Source: Eunapius fragilis | Taxonomy: Eukaryota; Porifera; Demospongiae; Spongillida; Spongillidae | Reading direction: 5' to 3' | Assembly (NCBI GenBank): GCA_963681505.1 | Contig: OY811979.1 | Location: forward strand, 6,891,332 to 6,955,331 | DNA: 64,000 nt | Part shown: positions 32,873 to 46,350 of the stretch, piece after piece | Numbering within the stretch: the stretch's first letter is position 1 | Layout of the letters: the number at the start of each line of letters is the position of its first letter | The notes under the pieces: model-generated | What the model saw: the letters and a program-made list of their open reading frames with translations, nothing else | Told to the model about the DNA's origin: nothing | Databases searched by the model: none | Program-made: the position numbers and the translations under genes

Positions 32873-33619
32873 CCTATTGCATGTTTGTGTCTAACATGCA
32901 CGTACATGTTAAGCATTTGGAGACAGCACAAAAAGCCCTCGAGTTATATCACATTGTTGACCAATGCATATTTGGTCTATTGGGTGCCATTGGCAGCCCA
33001 ATCATAGCAGTAAGTGTACCGCTTCTGTCTCAATCAAGAGAAGACACTGCATGGTGCAAGCTTACAGTCAAGGGTGCTTAACGAGGACCTGGAGGTGTTT
33101 GTGTGTGTTATGTGTGTGTATGTGTTTGTATATGCAGCATTGTCACTCCCTGTTGTAGTCCAACAACGGCAAGGAATTGAATGGTCAATACCAAAACAAT
33201 GATGGCTTGTTAGCACATAGCTTACAATTGTATAAACTGGGTTCTCACTAACACAACTTTGTCATAACACCTTTTATAAAACAGCTCAATGCATATGAAT
33301 CCCACTAAATTATAAATCAAGAGCTACTCATGGGGTGTGTGTTATTTTGTGCTACTATAATTCTCACACTCACATTGGGCTGAGCAGTATGGAGCAAAGC
33401 ACTGGTTGAGATGCCTTTAATAAGATAAAGTAACCATGGTGATACTGACAACATACTAACACTGGTCCCATGGTTACTAGCCCAATGTACGCATTAATAC
33501 CATCCCACACTCACACACGCATTCAGAAACCCATACATACATAAATGCACCTGCAAATACACACAGACGCATGCACACACCACGCGCGCACACACACACA
33601 CACAACTCATTTCTGCACG
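32873..33619. other. Intergenic, nothing recognised
   Basis: It holds a short GT-rich run near 33105 and a CA-rich run near 33585-33605. No supportable gene was found. Confidence 0.4.
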
Positions 33620-33873
33620 CTAACACTGCTGATGTTCCTGGATCTTCCAGTTAGATTCTAAACTAACAGTGTAGCTTGCATAATCAGAAATGCCTCCAAT
33701 AGTTATGGACGTATCAACCATATCCCATGTTCCCACTGTGGTCTCAGAGGTAGTGTTGGTGACGATTACCTTATAACAAACGGGAGCATCCCCATCAATG
33801 GGCGGGGTCCATTTGATGGACAGCACACTTCCACGAAGAGTGGTGTTGACATTGGATGGAGGCCTGGGGACCG
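33620..33873 (-). pseudogene. FN3 domain exon, frameshifted near its end
   Basis: After an acceptor (GCCTGTAG) at 33874 the minus strand reads VPRPPSNVNTTLRGSVLSIK, then WTPPIDGDAPVCYKVIV and ASYTVSLES, a typical FN3 domain (P...W-T-P-P...Y.V...Y.V.V). Near 33660 the frame must shift by one base for the expected ending GRSRNISSVSVQ to be read. This is either a pseudogene or a local sequence error. It belongs with the Ig exons upstream on the same strand (34127 and 35795). Confidence 0.6.
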
Positions 33874-33954
33874 CTACAGGCCAGATAAAGAACCCTGCAG
33901 TACATGTTTCTAAACTGGACTGCGGTAGTGAATATACAAATAACTAGACCTCAT

Positions 33955-33956
33955 AC

Positions 33957-34020
<64 letters not shown>
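33955..34020. repeat. (CA)n microsatellite
   Basis: An uninterrupted CA run of about 64 bp. Confidence 0.95.
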
Positions 34021-34022
<2 letters not shown>

Positions 34023-34126
34023 TGTACCCACAAACATACCAGATACCACACACCTACACACACAACATACCTACAAGCTCTTTGATACATTGCAAGTAGT
34101 CCTGTAGGGGGTGGGGTCATTCCGCC

Positions 34127-34340
34127 CTAACAGATGAGGGCCACAGAGCACCATTGAACCAGGCACTCCCTCTCCAGCACATGGGGTAGGAGAATGGAGT
34201 TTCCTGGGCAGTTAGGTGATAACCTCCACCAAGTCAGTGAGATTTTGCCTGTGACGTGACAGATGCAGGAGACCATTGAGCCTGGGCATACTGGCTCAGT
34301 GTTCATGGTGCAGGACATGACAGGGGACCCAGTTGTGCTG
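34127..34340 (-). pseudogene. Ig-like domain exon, truncated
   Basis: After an acceptor (CACACAG at 34341) the minus strand reads STTGSPVMSCTMNTEPVCPG and SMVSCICHVTGKISLTWWRL, resembling the start of the Ig domain at 22508 (CPGSNITYTC). It stops at CSVALIC without completing the domain. It is probably part of the same decayed receptor as the neighbouring exons. Confidence 0.45.
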
Positions 34341-35794
34341 CTGTGTGAAAGATGGGAGTGACGCAGTGTTCAGTCACAACACGTATAAAATTCCCCCCCC
34401 CCCCTCCCACACACAATCATTTCAATGGACTGTTTCCCCTGCCACTGCAAAATGTTGTTTGACCACTGAGTATAGCAAAATGTACATGAACGACACACAA
34501 GTAAGTAACAGCATAACAGTCAGAGATTATAAAGTCATATGTCATCCAAGGTACAAGCCGTGTTAATTTAACCATGGAAATATCTATGGTTTAACAGGTT
34601 CTGCCCAAGATGGAAGGCTCACTAATTAGATTAACTCCAAGCAGTATTCAGGACAAAGCGATGGGAATCAGCTCATCAGACTACCTCCCACGAAGTAGAT
34701 AAATAAATAGATTCATAGTAGGTAGATGGTTACATAAGTGAATAAGATCATATACATTAGATAATGCATAATAGGAGTTTATATGTGCATATAAATCAAA
34801 ATCAGTTGAAAAATAACTTTATCACCAATGCACAATAAAACTTGTATATAACCTACATGTATGGGGTTCAGGCAGCAAAAAGGGGCATCGTGCATATCAT
34901 AAAAAATTTTCCAGGAAGGAGCATCAAAGTTTGTCGCGTGGAATTATGCATAATCAAAAATTCAAGCCACTGTAAGTCTGTAACTCCACAGACTAATTTT
35001 CAGTGCGTAAGTAAAGAAGATAGCTGTCTCTTATAATTAAAAAATCTGCGCTTTTTGCTACCTCGATCCCATATGGACATGTATGTAAATGGTTTCAAAG
35101 TTCTGTTCAGTGAATCACTGGGGATATAAAACAATTTCACCACGGTAATACAGCGATCATATTAGGGATGGCCAAGAGAAGGTTCCTCTTGGTTGTCCCC
35201 GTCCACTGATCTCATGAATTATCGATCGAATGAAGTCGTGAAACTACAACTACATGTAAGAGAGCACACACTGATATCTTGTGGGGGCTAACGCATAAAT
35301 TCTAGTAACTTCGAGCTCCAATGGTAACTACAACCTTTCAATTTGGATCCAGCTTGGAATCCATCATTTCCCTCCTCTATAATATTCGAGATGTGGCCTC
35401 GCTACGGTCAATCGATTCACAGCAAAAAAAGGCGCAAATCATATTTTGATTTCACAAGTGATCTGTTTTTTCATATTTGAACCAAAGTGATGACAGTTTT
35501 GGTACAGATATAAAATACCATATTATTTGAGGAATCAAAATGTGATTTGCGTCTTTTTTTTTTTTGCTGTGATTTGCTGTTTAATCCGAGATAACAAAAT
35601 AAATGACTACAGAGACTACAATAGCACGGCTGCGATTCTATATTTGCACGACCAGGATATTATTCGGCTGAGACTTGAATATAATACTATGTGTACAGTT
35701 GCATTTCAATACAAACAAACATGGCTTCATTTCGGTCAATCCATTTGTGTTTATCATTTCCAATCTGTGACATGAGATATATCACTACAAAAAC
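34341..35794. other. Intergenic or intronic, nothing recognised
   Basis: AT-rich DNA with a poly-C run near 34392. No exon could be supported. Confidence 0.4.
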
Positions 35795-36272
35795 TTGGCC
35801 GTGCACCGGTATTGACCAGCATGTGAGGTAAGGAGAGGCGCAAACGTCACGGTGAGGGCATACGAGTCCTCAGACGCCTGCTTCACAGCGGTGACGTTTG
35901 AAGTGTTAACCACCTCAGACTGCTGCTGGTCCAAACCAGTGCCAGCGTGAGGTTAAAGGTGGCCCCAACCACTGGAGTGGCAGAGATGTTGCAGGTGGCT
36001 GTGTATGTGTGACCTTCCATAGGGTCCCCTGATGTGGTGACCTGCAGTCCAGCAGTGTTGAAGGAAGTTAAAGTAAGGCGGTGAGTGGGCCAAGAATGCA
36101 GCACATGAAGGGGTCCCCCAGGAAAAACTATATAACATTTTTCACCCTGCTTACCACAAAGGCTGTACAGACAGGCGGGCTTATCTTCCATATCTGTGCA
36201 TACAGCATGTGGAGCTACGTCACCTGATCTTTCTTCACTTCCTGGAAGAACTGCATCTCCATGACAACCCAA
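35795..36272 (-). pseudogene. Ig-like domain exon with frameshift
   Basis: The minus strand reads TAGLQVTTSGDPMEGHTYTA then TCNISATPVVGATFNLTLA. After a shift near 35935 it reads EVVNTSNVTAVKQASEDSYA and LLTSHAGQYRCTAKF. This is a complete Ig fold in two frames, with the GHTYTATC cysteine and the closing AGQYRC cysteine. The receptor is probably a relative of the plus-strand gene at 22508. Whether the shift is biological or a sequence error cannot be told here. Confidence 0.55.
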
Positions 36273-37305
36273 TTTGCACTATCAAATCCTATAGGTAGTT
36301 AGTTCTGAGTGAGATTAGTCCCAAGGTTGGAAAGGTCAGGTCCCCAGACCTCAGCAGACTGCGTGTGTTGCATTATACGTGGTGAATGCCCCCCCCCCCC
36401 CCCCCCCCCAACAGATAATGCTTGATGGAAAAGAGCTTTCCTCTGAGGAGCGGAATATACTCTCAGCGTCATACAATGTACAATGGGAATTCCTGAAGAC
36501 TAGAGTTGCTGTCTTAATTAGCTATGCCTGGCTGTGTCATATGTACGGCTATTGGGTACCATTGAAAAAAAAATCTAGAATACTAGCCGCGTTAAACTTC
36601 AAACGACCACAGTTCTTGAATTTTAGCATGCGGAGACACTGTATTGCATTACACCACCACACCATAAATTACAGATAACTATCTATTCGCCAAACTCACC
36701 TAATACGAACACAATTCTCAATGCGGGTTGCATATTAGTCCACGTGAAATCTGACACAAAGTAAAATTAAAATTAAGTACAGGACCATGTGAATTGGGTT
36801 AAGTTTTTATTTTTGTAATGATGGTGTCATATATATATACTGGTGGGATGAAAGCACAGTACTTATATGCCTGTTCTGAAATGACATCACACTGTGCATG
36901 CATGACTACTGTAGTCAATGACAAAAAAAAAAGGGAGGGAGCAAAATATGAATATACATGTGAATAGCTATATGGTTGCCCAAGGCTTAAACGTACATAC
37001 CACAGTATTATACTAGGGCTGGGGGGGGGGGGGATCGTTTTGTCTTTTGTAAAGTAGTGATGTTGGCTTTGCTTTTGTAAAATAACATGGCTTTTATAAA
37101 ACCCTACCTGAGCTTTCATTTGTCTTAGCTAACCCTGCCCACTGGCACTGAGCTAATTTTCAAATTAACAAATAAAAACATAAATAATGAAGACTGCAGT
37201 GGTGCGATGTGTCTGTGTGAAAAATGTGGTTCAATATAGTTTCATTGGCTAGTGGTACTTTGCTTGAGCAGCTCAAGAGAATGGGAGCAGCCAGCCAATC
37301 AAAGC
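36273..37305. other. Intergenic or intronic, nothing recognised
   Basis: Contains a poly-C run at 36390-36409 and a poly-G run at 37020-37033. No exon was supported. Confidence 0.4.
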
Positions 37306-37433
37306 CTAAGAAAGTGTCCACAGTATATTACCCATCTGGGGAACAGTGGTGCCTTCGATGGGAGTGGGTGTGGTGAGGAGGGGTGAGCAGCGTCCTGGCT
37401 GGCAACTGTAACAGCTGAACCAGCTCATACACT

Positions 37434-37559
37434 GTTCCATGCAGGTCAAAGGCAGCTGAGAACTCTCTTTCCTGCAGCAACAGATGAATGCAAAGAGTTC
37501 CATGCAGGTCAAAGGCAGCTGAGAACTCTCTTTCCTGCAGCAACAGATGAATGCAAAGA
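37434..37559. repeat. 63-bp tandem duplication in a minus-strand open frame
   Basis: Two near-perfect copies of a 63-bp unit (period from 37434 to 37497) lie in an open minus-strand frame (37306-37644), so the duplication adds 21 codons (RKESSQLPLTCMEL-type unit) without shifting frame. The frame could be a receptor tail exon, but no domain is recognised. Confidence 0.75.
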
Positions 37560-37659
37560 TAGCGTAATAATAAACATGTCCAGTACCACAAACCACTGAC
37601 AGTATACTTCTGGAATGTGTGTAGATGTATATTGATATATGCATATCTTAATTAGAGGG

Positions 37660-38254
37660 GGGCCAAATTGTAGCATGTATACATGTACAATAGGGGAAGT
37701 ACCCAACATATATATAAGCTTACATAACAAAATTCTCTACAGCTAATTACAACATACACTACATGATGGGGAGGATCCTCTGCATGCATAACCTCTCCCT
37801 CCCTCTCATCTTATTCCATTTCCCTGTCTGCACCTCTATCACTAGGTGCCTGCTTCAGACACGCTGTGCCAGCTACCAGGCCCTCCTCCCATGAGGGGAG
37901 GGATGAGAGGTACACCCTGACTACCGAGCACCACATGGTTCCCATTCTGCAAGCCCTCGAAGGGGAGGGGGGGCAACCCTTGACACAACAACCAGACCCA
38001 GAGTGAACCCAAACTCACGACCCAGACACTCTCTCCAGGCTGGTTACATGTCCCAGTCTACTCCACACAAGCCTTGAGGAGTGAGGCCACCAACAGGGAC
38101 AGACTCCTCATTGCAGACACCACCTCCTCCAAGCCTCTGTCCACTGCCACACCCATAGCTGTGCCAGTATCCTTTCCTAGGGTGAGTACGGATGGGAGCT
38201 ATACATAATTCCTGAAGGTTGTCTTACACATTGCACAGTTCACACGTGTGTGTG

Positions 38255-38304
<50 letters not shown>

Positions 38305-39469
38305 CTACTCCATCAGTCTGCATAAGAATATACATACGTGTATGTAGCTTGTTGTCAGGCTATAAATGTATATTGTCCACCATGCAGGCATCAAGACAAC
38401 CCAAGTGGCTCAAAAAGTATATGTTTCTATGTTTCCAGAAAGCCTGACACTACTTTTTATGTGTTTACCAATTTGTGTCAAACTGTTACACACTTCGTGC
38501 CTAGGGGCATATAGCTATGAGTGGAGTATTGGTTTTCAATTGAAAGGAAAGCGGGAACTTACAGCTGCAGGTGTACGCATAACGGCGTCCAACGTCTTAG
38601 TCTTTAGAATTGGCTATTCCATTAGTTAATTATACACCCCTACAGATGACAATAAATATCTTGTACGCTAACCGCTAGATTCTTCAAGAACAACGAACAT
38701 AAGCAACGGTGCCATATACATTGCTGGCAAAACATACATTTCAAAATTATAACATTTTATTTACTGGTGATGGGTAATAACTATACACATATCATCTTCC
38801 GTGTACTATCGACACGCCGGTACTGCGCATGGAAATAGTCCGTTTGGTCAGTGTAGTTTCTCATGCAGCAACGTAAACTGCTTATAAAACACTCCACACG
38901 CGCAAGACATACCAGCCACTAGCTAGCGCACATTATACAAACACAAACAATCGCGCGCGCGCACACACACACACACACACACTCAGAAGGTACGCGCGCC
39001 AACACACATACACACTCATGATCAGCAGGTACGCGCGCACAAACACACATACACACACTCAGCACTTACGCGCGCACAAACACACACACACACACGTTCA
39101 GCATAGACTATAAAAACACATACCAGTGGCTATGACTTGGGCTATTTACTCGCAATTAGAAATTGCACATCATATATAACGTAAGGGTGTGGTTACGTTA
39201 GCACATGCCCCTCCCCCACCCCCCCCCGTTCCAGGGAAAATGCTGATAGTTACTGATAGTTAGATATACGGTATTAATGGCGTTCGTAACTTATTTCCGA
39301 AACGCTAATGTCCTAACTATTTGGAATATGGCGTCCCAATTTTTAGATGTCAAATAACGCATCCTACGTTAACATTTTGACAAAAACAATAGCATATTTG
39401 CAATCGCCTAATTGTCATCTATCCAACCATAATACTCTTACTTGGTTTTGAAACATGGGATTTCCTACC
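37660..39469. other. Intergenic with microsatellites
   Basis: A GC-richer stretch at 37840-38180 ends in an AGG|GTGAGT donor-like site and could hold an exon, but its frames are broken. (GT)n lies at 38254-38303. A minisatellite with CGCGCGCACA and ACACACTCAGCA units lies at 38950-39100. Confidence 0.45.
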
Positions 39470-39745
39470 TTAAATGAAGTCACTTATAATATACTCCGTA
39501 ATTTTATAAATGATCAGGGTTAAGATCTTTGTGAAGGAATTATGGCTTAATTTTAAATGACATACCTTCATAAAATGAATAACCAGAGGGCTAAGTTTGT
39601 TATTGAATTATGGCTACGGGTTACAGGGGTCTGTTCATCCCCCTCCCCCCCCCCTCCCCCCCCCATCCCGTGTGCAGTTATTTACTGGAACAGCACCATG
39701 AATGTTCGGTGTAGTGGTGTTGACGAATGGTCCCGTTCTTTGTAG

Positions 39746-39838
39746 ATGACTCCTTCATGCTTGGTACCACCAACCGGAAGGGTGACGTGCACCTGCTGAT
39801 TTACGACGTCAAAGGCAAGCACGGCGGCTGTGTGGCGT

Positions 39839-39913
<75 letters not shown>

Positions 39914-40546
39914 TTGCACGTTTGCATGTGTGTGTATGTGTGTGCTTGTATATGTTATTCTGCAATAACAGTATGAAGGTTTCTATTTCCCTCCTGCTGG
40001 CTACAGTCTATACATCAGGTGTGTGCCCATATGTGTGGTACATGAATGTATATGTGTTGTATGTATGTGCACTGAGGTAATAATATCATGTCATAGAGAT
40101 AATCTTTTAATGAGATCAATAACTTAACACATATATCTCCATGTTACCAGTGTTCCCTGCCTTTTAAAAAATGGAGTTACATTTCCATTAATGGAAGATC
40201 ACCTCGTAGTACCTACATGGGTAAGTTTTCATATGTGAGAGGTTCTCTCACTGGTTTTTGACATTTTGCCGTTATTTGGTGGTAGATGTGAAGCATAGTT
40301 GACACGAACTCTTAAGTTCACAGAGAACCTAATTACCCAGGTAATAAATGTACCTTAACCCTCTTGTCACCTCCTCACACCCTTGTCACCTCCTCCCCCC
40401 TCCTTCCTCTTACTCACCAGCTCTCTGTGGTCCCAGAGCACAGGCTGTTCAAAGCTCTGGCGGATGGGGAGCTGTTCTGTGAAGGCCTGGACAGCTATGG
40501 TGGTGCCATGAAGAAGACCATATGCAGTGGACTGGCAGACACTTAG
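39746..40546 (+). CDS. Unrecognised gene, last four coding exons (copy B)
   Basis: Exons 39746-39840, 39972-40018, 40151-40220 and 40421-40546 match the copy A set in length, phase and splice borders. One substitution in exon 3 changes HLIVPTW to HLVVPTW. The last exon again ends SGLADT before TAG. No stop or shift has arisen in either copy, so both could be expressed if upstream exons exist for each. As in copy A, the family is not recognised and the 5' end is missing from the duplicated block. Confidence 0.6.
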
Positions 40547-41439
40547 GGTGCAGTGTGAGAAGCAAGATCTGAGGATTTGTGTGGCTGCTAAGAAGAAACT
40601 GAACTAAAAGAGGGGCAAGCTTATACCATACAAGGTACATATGTGGCAGCAGTGGGTAGAAGTGGTGGAGATGGTGGTAGTAGTGGTGGTTCTGGTGATG
40701 GTGAGAATGGTGTGATGGGGATGGTGGTAGGGATGGGGTGATGATGGTGGTATTGATGGTGTGTAGGTAGTGGTAGTGGTGGGAGTGGTTTAATAACATT
40801 GTGTTAGTGTAAAGTTGGGAACCAAAGGTACATAATTGCCTCAACCAACAAACCCTTCTGTGTTGGTTGTGCAGAATGAGCTCTCACTTAATAATATTTC
40901 CTCTCCTCCTCCCCTCTGTTGCTGAACGCTCAGATGAGGGAGTGGTCTGTCTCTGATCCACACTCCCTGATCTGTGGCCGGCTAATAGGAGAACAGGGTG
41001 ATGTGGATGGACAGAGTCCTTACTGGCCTCTCCGAAGTCCAAAGTACCCAAGTCAGAGGCAAATGTGTTCCGATAGAATATCCTTAAGAGTGTGGTAGTC
41101 ATGGAAACTAACCTGCCCCAACTCCAGACCAGAACTGCTGACTTGAAGAGAACTGCAGAGAAAGCTTGAAACATGTGATGTAAGCGTGTGATGATGTACA
41201 TGTATATGGTGTGTGTGGTGGTGGTGTGTGGAGGTGGTATGTTGGTGTTTGAGACATACATGTGAGAAAAGGTGATGTACGCTGTATGGGGAAGTGGAAT
41301 ATAGAGTTGGTACATGTATTTAAGGTGACAGACATGGTAATGAGGTGGTATTCAGGCCCGTAGTCAGGGTAGGTTCGGAGAGTTCGAATGAACACCCCCC
41401 CCCCCCTACCCCTCAGAGGATAAAGGTCCTGCACTCCGC

Positions 41440-42100
41440 TTATGCAGCTGGACCCCCTGCCGTCGTGTACCCACTGTAAGCAACTGGAACCCCTACCCCA
41501 TGAGTCCACTGTGGCAGCTGGACCCCCTGCCCACATGTACCCACTGTGTAAGCAGCTGAACCCCCTTCCCCACATATGCGTACCCTCATGTACCAACTGT
41601 GAGCAGCTGGACCCCCTCCCCCATATATCCACGCCCCCTTGCCCCCATGTACCCACTGTAAGCAACTGGCCCCCTTGCCCCCATGTACCACAGTAAGCAG
41701 CTGGACCCCCTTGCCCCCATGTACCCACTAAGCAACTGGCCCCCTTGCCCCCATGTACCACAGTAAGCAGCTGGACCCCTGCCCCGGTGTACCCACTAAG
41801 CAACTGGCCCCCTTGCAAATGTACCCACTGTAAGCCCTGCCCCCACATATGACTACCCTCATGTACCAACTGCAAGCAGCTGGACCCCCTCCCCCATGTA
41901 CCCATGCCCCCATGTACCCACTGTAAACAGCTGGACCCCTGCCCCTGTGTACTCACTGTACTCTCTGCCCCTATGTACTCACTAAGTAGCTGGACCCCTG
42001 CACATGCCCCAAAGTACCTACTATAAGCAGCTGGACCCCTGCCCCATGTTCCCACAGTAAGCAGCTGGACCCCTTGCCCTCATGTACCCATTATAAACCC
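41440..42100. repeat. Minisatellite, copy B
   Basis: The same AGCAGCTGGACCCCCTGCCC-core units as copy A, with about 80 bp fewer in the middle of the array. Long open frames on both strands are by-products of the repeat. Confidence 0.9.
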
Positions 42101-42413
42101 CCTCTCATGAATGCTCTCCTTTTGATCTCTCTAGCCACCAAATGTTTTCCACAAGTTCTGCAAAGTTTCTGGAGCTGGTATATGTGGTGTTCCATCTAGG
42201 CTATGTGACCGAATAAAGCTACTAATACCGCATTATTCATAGAAAAGCAAAACCCTTTATTGTGTGGTGGAAAAAAAGTATGGCTGGACCTAAATGGTGT
42301 TTCTGTATACCTAAATGTGTATAGTTGACAATGCGGCATGCCGACGTTCCTGAGAATTTGTCTGTGCTTGGTATTATCAGCGTGAAGTACCACCTCTCCC
42401 TTACGATATCCAT

Positions 42414-42716
42414 ATCAGGACCTACGGTAGTAGGTCCTATGTAGGATTGGCTCCGTAGGCGTGGTTTTCGATCGAGCGTTAGAAAAAAGAATATACGCTT
42501 CGTAGCCACTTGCCAGTCGCTATAAAATCTGCCCAAAACACGCTGCATCTATAGTCTAACGCGCGATGTTCGCAACCCTGCCGTTGTCTCCAGACGGTAT
42601 AGTCGATCCCTCGAATCCGCCATTTTTTTTCTCCTTCTTCTCCTTCTTCTTCTTCTCCTTCTCCTTCCTTTCGTCAAACCTAACTCAAGTTAGGAAAAGC
42701 GGGGGAAAATGATATT
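42414..42716 (+). repeat. Dispersed hairpin-headed repeat, copy 1B
   Basis: Duplicate of the repeat at 8948, with an identical hairpin and one fewer CTT-type unit in the pyrimidine run. Confidence 0.65.
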
Positions 42717-43069
42717 TGCACCAAAATGTAGTGCTCGATGCGACGTTTCATCCTGTGTGAATACTGAAACTATATTGTTTATATCAGTTTCGATATAAAT
42801 TAATAAAGAGTGTGCGTGGGTGTATTTTTGCCGATTTATAATAAATGAAGCATACTTGCGGATGGACAGATGGATAAGGATCGTAACTAAATGCTTGGAC
42901 CCATATGTTGTCGGGCTTTCGTCTATACAAATTGCTATTGGAACTTCGATGTATTGCCCCTGGAGGTCAATAACCATTTGAATCACGCTTTTACTTAGCA
43001 CGTGATCTTGCACGCGTTCGTTTTTCGTGTGTGCATATTGTATAGTGTGTTCTAATATGGTAGTGAAAC

Positions 43070-43714
43070 ATGCCTAAGCGTCAAAAAAAAATCTCAAAGA
43101 GATCGGTAAAATGTGAGCAAAGCATGAACGTAGTCCGGTGGCAAACAAAGCAAAAGCCGATAAACGTTACCAGGCGAATTCTGAGCAGAAGTGAGCCGAC
43201 GAACGACAACGGTACAGAAGAAATCGTGAAGTGAATCGGGTCAGGAAAAGGGCAAGGTACAGACCCTCGTCATCCTATTTTAAATTGTATCTTCACATCT
43301 ATCTACATGTATATACTTGCTTCTTACTGTAGCTATGATGATGACCCATTCAAGACGCTGGACGGGGCACGGTACGAAAAAGACCCCGCAACGAAGCGAG
43401 CAAAGAAATAGAAGAGATCCTGAAGTGAATCGAGTCAGGAAAAGAGCAAGGTACAGACCCTCGTCATCCTATTATAATTTGTATATTCTCTTCAAACTGT
43501 AGCTCTGATGATGACCATGCGAGACGCTGGACGGGCGCGGTACGAAAAAGACCGTGAGATGAAGCGAGCAAGAAAAGACGACGCAGACCTGGGATCGAAG
43601 CGAGATGCAGAAAGAGCACGGTGGTACCAAAAATCCCCTGAATCCAAGCGGGTTGGTGAGCACAAACGCTACCTTGATCATAATGAAACAAGAAGAGCAG
43701 TTAAAAGGGCTTAA
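43070..43714 (+). pseudogene. K/R-rich repeat protein, copy B
   Basis: This has the same exon-duplication structure and the same stops as the copy at 9610 (MPKRQKKISK start, paired GTACAGACCCTCG donors, AVKRA ending). Small changes such as VRKRA for VKKRA are present. Because both copies share the breaks, the gene was already broken before duplication. Confidence 0.4.
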
Positions 43715-43969
43715 TAGTCTGGGTCTGATCTAAACACTGCCTCCCAAGTGCTGGAGAATAAGAAGACGGTGAGTCCATGTATGTAATACTGTATGCTGTA
43801 ACAAGTACTGTGGTGAAATAACTGAGCATTCTGATGTATAATGTAAATTTAATGACTCTGGTTTTGTCTCTTTGAACCAAGAGCAGGGTGTATTGTGTGA
43901 GGCTTGAAAAGACACTAAATAGCAATAAAACATACAGGAAAAGGTTGTTGAAGATGCACACACGAATGG

Positions 43970-44158
43970 TTGGCTGACAAAGTACGCACTAGAATGTTAG
44001 CAATCCCTGTTGACACTAATGGCTGGTGTGTTGGGGCTAATGAAATAAAGGATAAAAGTAAGGGTGAAAGTACTGATCTTCCCAAAAAGTGGCTTTTGAG
44101 TGATGAAGATGAAGAGGTAGATATTGTTATAAAAACAAACTTTTCACAATGCCTGTAG
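43970..44158 (+). CDS. Small acidic ORF, copy B, uncertain
   Basis: The translation is identical to the frame at 10510. It is possibly an exon of the K/R-rich gene. Confidence 0.25.
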   Translation: MADKVRTRMLAIPVDTNGWCVGANEIKDKSKGESTDLPKKWLLSDEDEEVDIVIKTNFSQCL

Positions 44159-45773
44159 CAGACATTAGAGTAGCACTAGGTGGCTCGATAAATGTTGCCA
44201 CATTGAATGTGACCTAAATGCAGACATTCTGTGTATGAACACCCCTCAATATAATACCACACAATAGCAGTATAACAATGGTAAGGGAGCGCAGGGGTTT
44301 TTTATGGGGGGGTGGTTCTAAACTGGTTGTGAGTACTGCTCCTGGTATCACATGTCATGCAGGCTAGGGATTAACACTTCATGCCTGCCTCAGCATGCTG
44401 ATGCTTTGCTTCAGATGCTACATTAACACCTGTAACTGTTGACATAACACTTCAGCTCTAGCTGGCTTCTCTGACAATGTATCCTGACATGCTGTGCTAG
44501 GTGGCATAGGCCAAACATAAATGTGTTCAAGGTTTTTTTTGGAAGGTAATGTGCAAAAGGTTATATGTACAAATGTGTAATGCTTAGTATAAATACCATA
44601 TAATTAGCATGTCAGTTTGCTTGGGACGTAGCTATGCTAGCGTATATGCTTCCACAACCAATATATACATGAAAAATTAAAATTAGTGTGTCCATGTGCT
44701 GATTGATTGTCAAGAGATGAGGTACATGAGTTGAATTAGCGATGGTAGCATATGAACTGTTATGTCAAACTTAATCATGTATGCTATGCGTATACAGTAC
44801 AGCATCTAATTGGTGTAGCCTGACTTTCTCATTTTGGTGGAAAGTTGGGTATCAAGCCTATACCTTATGCTAACTCTGATTCACAAGTTGTTGTGTATGT
44901 ATAATACTTCATGCATCCACATGTGAGAAAACTACGAAGTACGAACTCATTACTCAGTGAAGTATGTGCTATTGGAATAATGATAATTTTACATCAAATA
45001 TGGCTAGTCATTCCTAGCACCCCAAAAAAGTATGATAGGAGGGAGGACTTTATCAGCATTGCAATGCATGCAACCATAGTTAATGCGTTCATTTGAAGCC
45101 TCACCTCAGGTATGATAAGTTACTTTCCCAGCAGTATATATAAAGGTAATCTCCGAATCATTGCTCAGTTGTATGATTCAGCAATGAGACCATAGTATGG
45201 GGGTGCAAATATGGTTTGATGTACTTTTCTTTTACATACAGATATGGATCCTACAATAGAAGTTATAGCTGGTATGTACAGCAGCATCGAGGACGAACCC
45301 GTTCCTCCTCCACTTGCCACAGCTGATCCGTTCCTCCTGCTCCTGCTCCTCCACTCGCAGCAGCTGTCCCGTCCCTCCTGCTTCAGTTGAGGCACATTTT
45401 TTCCCTCCCTACAGGAGGGGACGTACAAGGCGAGGCGGGTTCTCGTTTAAGAGTTGCACCTGCTAATTTTTACTAAAAATAAGATGTGTTTTTCAAATAA
45501 ACATATGAAAAGGCATTATACGTACGCGCGGTGTCACCACAGAAACCTCGCATAAGCACCCCGGCCTGGTGGGAACTATTGATACAGAAGCAGCCTCTCC
45601 AAACATCCCCAATGCTCGTTGGGAACCACAATTACGTATCATTATCGAATGCCGACGAAATCTTAATGGATTACGTAATTGGATCTTGATATGAATGCGA
45701 ATGCACACACGTGTCAGTATGCACAGAAGCCACCTAACCAATCCTTCTACATGGTAGGATAAAAAGCAAGGAA
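44159..45773. other. Duplicated intergenic DNA
   Basis: Same content as 10699-12307 in copy A; nothing firm recognised. Confidence 0.4.
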
Positions 45774-46350
45774 ACAAGTAACTCTTTGAGAAACAGAGTG
45801 GGATGTAGGATTGGGATTGGTGATGTAAAAAGCAAGGAAACAAGACACATTATGGATTGGTACCAGAATACTACAAGACGGTCCTACATTTAGCCAAGAG
45901 CCATGTACTTTGTGAATTTCAATTAACTAAATTTAAGACCGTTGTCGGAGGATAGGGTGACCCCCCTTTTCGGTGACCCCCCGGTCACTGTATCCTAGGA
46001 TTCTGTGACCCCCGGTCACTGGATCCTGGGATACAGTGACCGGGGGGGTCTTTACATCCTGGGATACGGTGACCCCTCCTGGGATTCGGTGACCCCCCGC
46101 TCATTCCCTTCATCTATTGCTTCATGCATAACCCCTTATAGCGCATATTGCTTACATGTAGACAGTGCACCTTTTAAAGGACTAATTACGACTAGCAGCT
46201 TCCTACTAAATGATCTCGCAAGTTCTCAGGCAAACCTCAACGTTTAGTTCAGTAACTTAAGTCGCTTTGTGACAAGAATAAGAATAAAATATTAATACGA
46301 AAACTCATATGATGCACTGTAATCAGATTGCAAAGTTACTCGGTTACTAT

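Noticed and set aside
37840-38185. Possible dynein-like exon (VPVYSTQALRSEATN before an AGG|GTGAGT site)
   Set aside because: The resemblance is a few residues, and the upstream frame has stops; not enough to call a gene.
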